Source: Actinoplanes octamycinicus
GTDB lineage: Bacteria; Actinomycetota; Actinomycetes; Mycobacteriales; Micromonosporaceae
Assembly (NCBI RefSeq): GCF_014205225.1
Contig: NZ_JACHNB010000001.1
Span: forward strand, 9,281,501 to 9,345,500
Direction of reading: 5' to 3'
DNA: 64,000 nucleotides
Shown: positions 58,539 through 64,000 of the stretch, in pieces
How the letters are laid out: every line of letters begins with the position of its first letter
How positions within the stretch are numbered: position 1 is the stretch's first letter
Translations under genes and position numbers: made by a program
Notes under the pieces: generated by a model
Databases searched by the model: none
The model's input: only the letters and a program-made list of their open reading frames with translations
Told to the model about the DNA's origin: nothing

Positions 58539-59195
58539 ATGCACAAGTCCTGGATCACCGCCGCCATGCTGACCGGCGCCACCGCCACCCTGCTGATCAC
58601 CGGCCCGGCGCTCGCCGACGACGCCACCGTCCTGACCACCGACAGCCTGGCCGGCCCCGCGGTCGCCGTCGGTGACACCATCGGGGCCGGCATCGTCCCC
58701 GGCAGCCAGGCGGTCTTCGCCACCGCGCCGGCCGGCCCCAACGGCATGAAGTGCGGCACGTCGAGCTTCAGCGCCGCGGTCAACGACAACCCGGCCGCGC
58801 CCGGCGCCGCCGCGCTCGGCTCCACGCTCGCCGTCTCCGGCTGCACGGTCACCGGCGTCCCGGGAGTGACCGGCGTCAACAGCGTCACGATCAACAACCA
58901 GCCGTACGCCACCACGGTCGCCAGCGACGGCACCGTCACGGTCACCGGCACCGACGCCGCGCCGATCTCCGCGACGCTCAACCTCAAGTCCCTGCTCGGC
59001 TCGGTGACCTGCAACTTCGTCGCCAACGGCAACACCATCACGGCGGTCGCCGACAACACCGACAACTCGATCACCTTCACCGACCAGCAGTTCGACAAGA
59101 CCAGCGGACCGGCCGCCTGCGTGGCCAACGGCTACTTCACCGCGAAGTACACCCCGGTGGTGACCGCCACGGGCGCCCTGGTCTTCGTCAACTGA
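58539..59195 (+). CDS. Secreted protein with GMKCG motif
   Basis: Protein of 218 residues. Signal peptide (about 1-26, ending ALA-DD). The mature part starts with ATVLTTDSLAGPAVAVGD, then GMKCGTSSFSAAVNDNPAAP, a pattern I know from streptomycete secreted proteins of unknown role. Further cysteines (SGCTV, VTCNF, AACVA). Beta-rich. Second gene of the secreted pair. Confidence 0.82.
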   Translation: MHKSWITAAMLTGATATLLITGPALADDATVLTTDSLAGPAVAVGDTIGAGIVPGSQAVFATAPAGPNGMKCGTSSFSAAVNDNPAAPGAAALGSTLAVSGCTVTGVPGVTGVNSVTINNQPYATTVASDGTVTVTGTDAAPISATLNLKSLLGSVTCNFVANGNTITAVADNTDNSITFTDQQFDKTSGPAACVANGYFTAKYTPVVTATGALVFVN

Positions 59196-59217
59196 CCACC
59201 GGAGTGGCCCGCCGGTC

Positions 59218-60006
59218 TCACGGCTTGCGGGCCACTCCCCCGTAGAGCGCCACCTGCGCGTCGGTGAACGGCGTCGGCTCCTCCGGGCGCCACCGCAGGA
59301 TCGGCACCACACCCGGCTCGACCAGCTCCAGCCCGTCGAAGAACCGGGCCACCTCGTCCCGGCTGCGCAGCCGCGTCGGGATCCCCTGCGCCCGCATCAC
59401 CTCGGCGAACTTCGCCCAGGCCACCGGATCGTGGTCCGCGGTGATGTGCGACACCACCAGGTGGCTGCCGCGCGGCACGGCGTCCATCAGGCGGGAGACG
59501 ATGTCGTACGGGTGAGCACTGTCCTCGATGAAGTGCAGCACCGCGAAGAGCAGCACCCCGACCGGCTCGGACAGGTCGAGGGTGCTCCGCAGCTCCGGCG
59601 CCTCCAGGATCTCCCCGACCCGGTGCAGATCCCCGTCCACATAACTGGTCATCCCCTGGGGCGTGCTGGTCAGCAGCGCCCGCCCGTGGGTCAGCACGAT
59701 CGGGTCCCGGTCCACGTAGACCACCCGGGCCGCCGGATCCCGCTGCTGCGCCACCTCGTGCACGTTCAGCGACGTCGGCAGGCCGCTCCCGATGTCCAGG
59801 AACTGCCGGATCCCCTGCCCGGCCAGGTACTGCACGGTGCGCCGCAGGAACGCCCGGTTCTGCAGCGGCGCGGTCGCCGCGTTCGGGTTCACCCGCAGCC
59901 CCTCGGCCGCCGCCGCCCGATCCGCCGCGAAGTTGTCCTTCCCACCGAGCAACACGTCATAGACCCGGGCCGGATGTGGCCGCCCGGTGTCCAACGCCTC
60001 CGCCAC
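59218..60006 (-). CDS. SAM-dependent methyltransferase, DUF574 type
   Basis: Protein of 262 residues with GTG start. Family marks: PARVYDVLLGGKDNFAADR at the N-terminus, NRAFLRRTVQYL, FLDIGSGLPTSLNVHE (SAM motif), VVYVDRDPIVLTHGRAL and GVLLFAVLHFI. DUF574 methyltransferases are very numerous in streptomycetes and relatives; substrates are mostly unknown. Convergent with the secreted-protein operon and divergent from the RNA-ligase-family gene. Confidence 0.92.
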   Translation of the reverse strand: MAEALDTGRPHPARVYDVLLGGKDNFAADRAAAAEGLRVNPNAATAPLQNRAFLRRTVQYLAGQGIRQFLDIGSGLPTSLNVHEVAQQRDPAARVVYVDRDPIVLTHGRALLTSTPQGMTSYVDGDLHRVGEILEAPELRSTLDLSEPVGVLLFAVLHFIEDSAHPYDIVSRLMDAVPRGSHLVVSHITADHDPVAWAKFAEVMRAQGIPTRLRSRDEVARFFDGLELVEPGVVPILRWRPEEPTPFTDAQVALYGGVARKP

Positions 60007-60099
60007 GAGCCCTCCAGGATCAACGCCCGACGATGCCCGCTCAGGATAGGCGGAAAATCACGTGGCGAGCAGCCCGGCAGCCGTGGGATACCTGTCGTC

Positions 60100-60873
60100 G
60101 TGGCCGATTTCGATGTGCGCACCGCCGACCTGCAGGCGCTCAACTCGCTGACCAAGTACCCGTCGATCCCGACGTACCACGAGCTCGACCCGCGCCACGG
60201 CGGGCTGACCGAGACGGTCACCTCGTTCCCCGGCCCGGTCATCGCCACCGAGAAGGTCGACGGCACGAACTCCCGGGTGATCCTGCTGCCGGACGGGAGT
60301 TACCTGCTCGGCTCGCGGGAGGAGCTGCTCTACGCGCGCGGCGACCTGATCGGCAACCCGGCCCAGGGCATCGTGGCCGCGCTGCGCGACGTCGCCGAGA
60401 ACCTGCCGGACCAGCAGCTGCCGCCGGACACCCTGCGGGTCTACTACCTGGAGCTGTACGGCGGAAAGATCGGTGGCCAGGCCAAGCAGTACAGCAGCCG
60501 GGGCACGGTCGGCTGGCGGCTCTTCGACGTCGCCGAGATCGGTGACCTGCGGGACCGGCTCGGCTGGCCGGGGCGGCAGATCGCCGCCTGGCGCGACGGT
60601 GGCGGCCAGCCCTGGTGGACCGAGGACGAGCTGCGGGCGGTGACCGATTTCGAGCTGGCGCCGCGGTTGTTCACGGTGGACCGGGCGGAGCTGCCCGCGG
60701 ACGTGGCCGGCATGCACGCCTTCCTGACCGAGCGGCTGCCGCGGACGCTGGTCGCGCTGGACGACAGCGGGCAGGGCCGGGCGGAGGGCATCGTGCTGCG
60801 CAGCCCGGACCGGGCGGTGATCGCCAAGGCGCGGTTCCAGGACTACGAGCGCACCCTGAAGCGGCGGCGCTGA
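60100..60873 (+). CDS. RNA ligase-family protein (nucleotidyltransferase fold)
   Basis: Protein of 257 residues with GTG start at 60100. The ligase motif I is ATEKVDGTNSRVILL (lysine at about residue 51 would take AMP), motif III-like region YYLELYGG, and the C-terminal motif AEGIVLRSPDRAVIAKARF holds motifs IV and V. This is the Rnl2/DRB0094-like RNA ligase domain. In actinobacteria such proteins are sparse and their role in RNA repair is unproven. No toxin-like or phage gene is next to it. It ends one base before the convergent small gene. Confidence 0.8.
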   Translation: MADFDVRTADLQALNSLTKYPSIPTYHELDPRHGGLTETVTSFPGPVIATEKVDGTNSRVILLPDGSYLLGSREELLYARGDLIGNPAQGIVAALRDVAENLPDQQLPPDTLRVYYLELYGGKIGGQAKQYSSRGTVGWRLFDVAEIGDLRDRLGWPGRQIAAWRDGGGQPWWTEDELRAVTDFELAPRLFTVDRAELPADVAGMHAFLTERLPRTLVALDDSGQGRAEGIVLRSPDRAVIAKARFQDYERTLKRRR

Positions 60874-60874
60874 C

Positions 60875-61177
60875 TCAGCTCTTGCCGTCGGCCTGCTCCT
60901 GCCGCAGTTTGCGCTGGAGGCGGCGCTCCTGGAGGCGGCGCCAGCGGTCGTAGACCTCGAAGGCGGCGACGGCCGGCTCGGCGGCCCGGCCGGCGTGCCA
61001 CTGGCGGGGCAGGAAGGCCTCGGCGCCGGCCCACAGCAGCTCGCTCATCGGGACGGTGCCGCCGTGCAGCTTCATCAGCTCGGCGGCCACCGCCACGGCG
61101 TGGTCGCTGCGCCGCCAGCGCTCCACCATCGACTGCCCGTGCAGCAGGTCGTCGTAGTCCTGCGGATCCAGGTCCAT
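60875..61177 (-). CDS. Small uncharacterised protein (100 residues)
   Basis: Starts MDLDPQDYDDLL at 61177; a longer reading upstream is possible but adds non-conserved-looking residues. Soluble, helical, with basic C-terminal part (RRLQERRLQRKLRQEQ). No family recognised. Convergent with the RNA-ligase-family gene, with stop codons one base apart, which is why I keep it as a gene. Confidence 0.55.
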   Translation of the reverse strand: MDLDPQDYDDLLHGQSMVERWRRSDHAVAVAAELMKLHGGTVPMSELLWAGAEAFLPRQWHAGRAAEPAVAAFEVYDRWRRLQERRLQRKLRQEQADGKS

Positions 61178-61509
61178 CCCGGTCCCCCTCACCGTGTGTA
61201 ACCAAGTGCCAACTGGCGGGTGCCGGGAGTGTGCTGCGGAGCTTTCCGAGATCAACCGGCCGTAGGCGGTACACCCTGCTGCGATGGACCGCGCCTGTCA
61301 AGGTCGCAGGTCACGTCACGGTTACCGCCGGCCAGACAGTCATCCGTACGGTCAGTGACGCCCGGGCTCAAGGGTCTGACCGGATGCCGACAGCGGAATC
61401 GCTCGATCGGATCGAAAACCGCCATTCGGAGTACCACCGGCGAGCGATTACCGAAAGAGCCGAACTCGCCTACGGTTCTTTCTCGTCCGATCAACTTCCC
61501 GATTGGCTC
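61178..61509. other. Intergenic region with no gene seen
   Basis: About 330 bases before the 30-bp repeats. Moderate GC; I see only short inverted stretches (CGATCGGATCG near 61415) and no good open frame with a ribosome site. It may hold the promoter of the broken dehydrogenase gene downstream. Confidence 0.4.
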
Positions 61510-61645
61510 ACCCGCGCCGTCCCGTCCCTCTTGTCTTGGCCCGCGCCGTCCCGTCCCTCTCGTCTTGCCGCCGCGCCGTCCCGTCCCTCTCGTCTTGCCG
61601 CCGCACCGTCCCGTCCCTCTTGTCTTGGCCCGCACCATCTCGTTC
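61510..61645. repeat. 30-bp tandem repeats upstream of the broken dehydrogenase gene
   Basis: Units CCGCGCCGTCCCGTCCCTCT followed by CGTCTTGCCG (or TGTCTTGGCC) start at 61510, 61540, 61570 and 61600, with a partial fifth. Non-coding by position. Confidence 0.85.
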
Positions 61646-61667
61646 TCGGATCGCAAGGAGCACCGCC

Positions 61668-62291
61668 ATCGCCACCATCCCCGAGCCCGCCGGGCACGGC
61701 CTCCGCGTCGCCGTCGTCGGGCAGGACCGCACCGGACTCCGTCTCGCCCGCACGGCGGTCACCGCCGGGCACACGGTCGCCGGCTTCGACCCCGACCCCG
61801 ACGTCGTCGCCAGGCTGCGGGCCGGCCGCTCGCCGCTCGGCGACGACCTGCCGGCCATGCACGAGACCGGGCGCTACCACGCGACCGACGATCCGGGCTG
61901 GCTGGCCGGCTGCACCGTCTACCTGATCGCCGCCCCGGTGCCGCTGCGCCGCGGCCGCCCGGACCTGCGCCCGGTGCTGGCCGCCGCCGACACCGTGGCC
62001 GGCCACCTGCGCCATCACGACCTGGTGATCCTGGAATCGTGGGTGGCGCCGGGCACCACCCGGGGCGTCTTCCAGGACGCGCTCGCGGCCCGCAGCAGCG
62101 CCCGTTACCACCTGGCCTTCTCCCCCGAACGCAACGGCCGCGCCAAGCTGGTCGGCGGCGTCGACCGCCGGTCCACGCTGGCCGCGACCGCGTTCTACCG
62201 CACCATGCACGACGTGGTCGTGGCCTGCGCCACTGCCGAGGAGGCGGAGTCCGCCAACCTGGCGGGCGCCTCCGAACGCCGCTCCGCGTAG
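61668..62291 (+). pseudogene. Truncated UDP-glucose/GDP-mannose dehydrogenase-like gene
   Basis: The reading VAVVGQDRTGLRLARTAVTAG, then AGFDPDPDVVARLR, YLIAAPVPLRRGRPDLRPV and FSPERNGRAKLVGG is the NAD-binding domain of a nucleotide-sugar 6-dehydrogenase. It stops after AESANLAGASERRSA, at about 207 residues, where the family (about 430) would go on to the central helical domain and catalytic cysteine. The expected start has a good AAGGAG (61655-61660) but the codon 8 bases later is ATC instead of ATG. Loss of start and of the C-terminal half, both next to simple repeats, indicates a pseudogene. Confidence 0.75.
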
Positions 62292-62339
62292 CCCGCCGCC
62301 GCTCCGCTCGATGCGCTGCCGGTCCGCCTAGCCCGTCGC

Positions 62340-62500
62340 CGGTCCGCTCGATCCGCCGCCGCTCCGCTTGATCCGCCGCCGCTCTTTTTGACCCGCCGCC
62401 GCTCCGCTTGATCCGCCGCCGCTCTTTTTGACCCGCCGCCGTTCCGCTCGACCTGCCGCTCTGCTTGACCCGCCGCCGCTCTGCTTGGCCCGCCGCCGGG
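62340..62500. repeat. 20-bp tandem repeats after the broken dehydrogenase gene
   Basis: Units of GATCCGCCGCCGCTCCGCTT and GACCCGCCGCCGCTCTTTTT alternate, making a 40-bp higher-order repeat; about seven units with decay at both ends. They begin 50 bases after the broken reading frame stops. Confidence 0.8.
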
Positions 62501-62650
62501 GCCTTCGGGCAGCAGCGGATCCAGTGCGCCACTGATCGTGCTCACGCGGCTCATTCGCTCTGGTGTCCTGGTCATTTTCGGTCAGAGCACCAGTCTGGCA
62601 ATCCACAGCCGTCACCACTCCCGGTCTCAGCCCGGTGACGGCAAAGGCGG

Positions 62651-62742
62651 GGTGGGCCACTGTCGCGGTCCCGGCGACCGTGGCCCACCCGGCCGCACGG
62701 AATCCGGCCCGCGCTCGCCGGCTGAGGAAGCGAGCGCGGGCC
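62651..62742. terminator. Two strong hairpins before the 34-bp array
   Basis: Hairpin 1: GGTGGGCCAC (62651-62660) pairs with GTGGCCCACC (62680-62689), with an inner GTCGC/GCGAC stem. Hairpin 2: GGCCCGCGCTCGC (62706-62718) pairs with GCGAGCGCGGGCC (62730-62742). No gene ends here except the broken dehydrogenase 360 bases before, so they may be relics of its terminator or belong to the repeat region. Confidence 0.6.
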
Positions 62743-63225
62743 GGGCCTGTGCACCCCGGTTACCCCGCGGGCCGGGCCCGGTTCCCCCGCGGGCCGGGCC
62801 TGTGCACCCACGGCTCCCGCAGGCAGGCTAGGCCTGTGCACCCCCGATTCCCGCAGGCAGGTCGGGCCTGTGCACCCACGGCTCCCGCAGGCAGGCCGGG
62901 CCTGTGCACCCACGGCTCCCGCAGGCAGGCCGGGCCTGTGCACCCACGGCTCCCGCAGGCAGGCCGGGCCTGTGCACCCACGGCTCCCGCAGGCAGGCCG
63001 GGCCTGTGCACCCACGGCTCCCGCAGGCAGGCCGGGCCTGTGCACCCACGGCTCCCGCAGGCAGGCCGGGCCTGTGCACCCACGGCTCCCGCAGGCAGGC
63101 CGGGCCTGTGCACCCACGGCTCCCGCAGGCAGGCCGGGCCTGTGCACCCACGGCTCCCGCAGGCAGGCCGGGCCTGTGCACCCACGGCTCCCGCAGGCAG
63201 GCCGGGCCTGTGCACTCCGGTATGC
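62740..63225. repeat. 34-bp tandem array, about 12 nearly identical units
   Basis: The unit GGGCCTGTGCACCCACGGCT followed by CCCGCAGGCAGGCC is repeated head-to-tail from about 62797 to 63205, with more divergent units at both ends. Within each unit GGCCTG and CAGGCC can pair and GTGCAC is a small palindrome. There are no unique spacers, so it is a minisatellite and not a CRISPR. Period 34 shifts the frame, so any translation would be meaningless. Confidence 0.93.
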
Positions 63226-63257
63226 CGCAGTCCGGCCGCTGCCGGCTCAGCCACGCG

Positions 63258-63352
63258 TTATCCACATCAGCGCGTCATCCACAGCCCGGCCCCGCGAGAT
63301 CTTGCTTTCGCGCCACACTGTCCTCGGGCAGGCCACCCCTGGGCGGGCGGGG
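63258..63352 (+). other. Conserved non-coding element, copy 2, with two DnaA-box-like 9-mers
   Basis: TTATCCACA (63258-63266, identical to the consensus DnaA box) and TCATCCACA (63275-63283), then CGCCACACTG (63311-63320) and CCCCTGGG (63336-63343) followed by GGGCGGG. Same order, orientation and spacing as at 12586-12661. It lies directly after the 34-bp array. Confidence 0.6.
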
Positions 63353-63754
63353 ACTGGAAAGTGGCCGGACCGGAAAGCGGCGAACCAGAAAGCGGCCGAA
63401 CCGGAAAGCGGCCGGACCGGACCGGCGCCCGGGCCGCAACCCGCGCGAGGCAGGCCGGCCAGCGACCTGGCGGAACTGGCGGGCGGGCTGGCGCTGGGGG
63501 CTGTCTCGGGGACCGGGGACAGCCCCCAGCGCTGACCGCAGCCTCGGGCGTGTGCGGCGGCGGCCTCACGTGGGGATTGGCGCGAGACCTGGCCCGAGGC
63601 GGGTGGAACCGTCGGAGGTGGCCGCAGCCGGGTGCTGCTGGCGTACCGGAAAAGGGGTCGATCGGAAGGGGGTTGATGGGAAGCGGGTTGGTGGGAAGGG
63701 GGCGATCGCAAGGGGGTCGATCAAAAGGGGTTGATGGGCAAGGGGGAACGGGAC
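63353..63754. other. Non-coding region with purine-rich and G-run repeats
   Basis: First part (about 63364-63422) has three or four units of ACCGGAAAGCGGCCG type. Last part (about 63655-63752) has many G runs in a 15-17 base rhythm (GGGGGTTGATGGGAAGCGGG type). No gene seen. The G-run block ends just before the stop of the AbfB-domain gene. Confidence 0.6.
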
Positions 63755-64000
63755 TCAGTAGCCGACGCGGAAGGTGGCGTCCTGCTTGTCGGTGGTGGCG
63801 GAGCTTGACGTGATCGGGTCGATGCGCAGGACGTAGTTGTAGTGGCGCAGGTAGCGGTCCGGGTAGTTGTGGGAGCGGAACGACGTCCACGAGGAGTCGG
63901 CGAGGCCGGCGGTCCGGTGGAATGTGGCGTCGGCGGCGAAGGCGCTGGTGCCGTCGTTCGCGCTGAGGGTCAGGGCGTAGTTGTAGTGGCGCAGGTAGCG
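63755..64000 (-). CDS. C-terminal end of a secreted AbfB-domain protein (partial)
   Basis: Only the last 81 codons are in the window; the gene continues beyond the right edge. The reading has two beta-trefoil-type repeats: RYLRHYNYALTLSAND, ATFHRTAGLADSSWTSFRS, NYPDRYLRHYNYVLRID and ATFRVGY at the end. These are hallmarks of the AbfB (arabinofuranosidase B) carbohydrate-binding module, family CBM42, that binds arabinose side chains of hemicellulose. The catalytic part, if any, is outside. Stop TGA at 63755-63757. Confidence 0.85.
   Translation of the reverse strand, partial: RYLRHYNYALTLSANDGTSAFAADATFHRTAGLADSSWTSFRSHNYPDRYLRHYNYVLRIDPITSSSATTDKQDATFRVGY

Noticed and set aside
62740..63225. 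CRISPR array
   Set aside because: The 34-bp units are head-to-tail copies with no unique spacers, and no cas gene is in the window.
63258..63283. Chromosomal replication origin
   Set aside because: Only one exact DnaA box and one near match, with no dnaA/dnaN genes and no AT-rich unwinding region.
12800..63752. Insertion sequence or integrated phage as the cause of the repeats
   Set aside because: No transposase, integrase, terminal inverted repeats or phage structural genes were found in any frame.
62563..63813. Plus-strand frame of 416 codons over the 34-bp array
   Set aside because: All three frames are open with similar repeat peptides, so openness carries no coding information; it also runs into the antisense of the AbfB-domain gene.

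Overview
The window is very GC-rich DNA with dense, often coupled genes (many ATGA or GTGA stop/start overlaps), frequent GTG starts and several probably leaderless transcripts. With the AfsR/SARP regulator, DUF5753 regulator, DUF6230/DUF6114 pair, DUF574 methyltransferase, Tat-exported phospholipase C and transmembrane Ser/Thr kinase, this points to a filamentous actinobacterium. Micromonosporaceae (Actinoplanes-like) is my guess; no rRNA, tRNA or marker gene is present to prove it. I see no insertion sequence, prophage or NRPS/PKS gene.

Layout. 1-2.8 kb: GntR regulator, sterol desaturase-type hydroxylase and the start of a third gene (lysoplasmalogenase-like), with a FadR-type operator, then an unknown gene. 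2.9-6.4 kb: GGDEF/EAL protein, DUF5753 regulator and a small partner. 6.5-9.0 kb: two small membrane proteins and a DrrAB-type ABC exporter. 9.0-14.0 kb: a giant SARP/NB-ARC regulator, a non-coding repeat array and a SpoU-type RNA methyltransferase. 14.1-17.1 kb: phospholipase C, a zinc-ribbon-like protein and a PRC-barrel protein. 17-23.5 kb (minus): a heterodimeric ABC exporter with complementary degenerate halves, GNAT, an unknown protein, a PLP decarboxylase and a small membrane-anchored protein. 23.6-29.1 kb: OmpR-type two-component system, two PadR regulators, a probably frameshifted membrane protein and an MFS pump. 29.1-35.8 kb: lipase, ABC exporter, TetR/membrane protein/FAD monooxygenase operon, deazaflavin-dependent nitroreductase-family protein and an LGFP-repeat protein. 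36-42 kb: transmembrane kinase, GGDEF protein, Uma2 nuclease, S9 peptidase and PepSY protein.

42.2-52.8 kb is the most interesting part: a zinc-type ABC importer (two permeases, ATPase, lipoprotein), a methyltransferase, a tightly coupled operon of three PLP enzymes (ornithine/diaminopimelate-type decarboxylase, cysteine synthase fused to rhodanese, SufS-like cysteine desulfurase) and a divergent MFS exporter. Zur-like 15-mers occur before the importer and the methyltransferase, and weaker ones before the PLP operon and the exporter. My reading is a zinc-responsive locus that may make and export a small cysteine- or diamino-acid-derived metal ligand. This is a hypothesis.

52.8-64 kb: palindromic repeat array, Tat-exported pectinesterase with a LacI-type operator, small secreted proteins, DUF6114/DUF6230, TetR, DUF574 methyltransferase, RNA-ligase-family protein, a broken nucleotide-sugar dehydrogenase, a 34-bp tandem array, and the C-terminal end of an AbfB-domain secreted protein at the right edge.

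A second theme is repeat DNA. A palindromic element (arms containing CTCACGGGTGTCTC) is present once at 35.2 kb, about four times at 43.4 kb and six times at 52.9 kb, the last two at exactly 108-bp spacing. The 43.4-kb array is translated as the tail of a zinc permease. Short in-frame tandem repeats also extend the linkers or tails of several other proteins.
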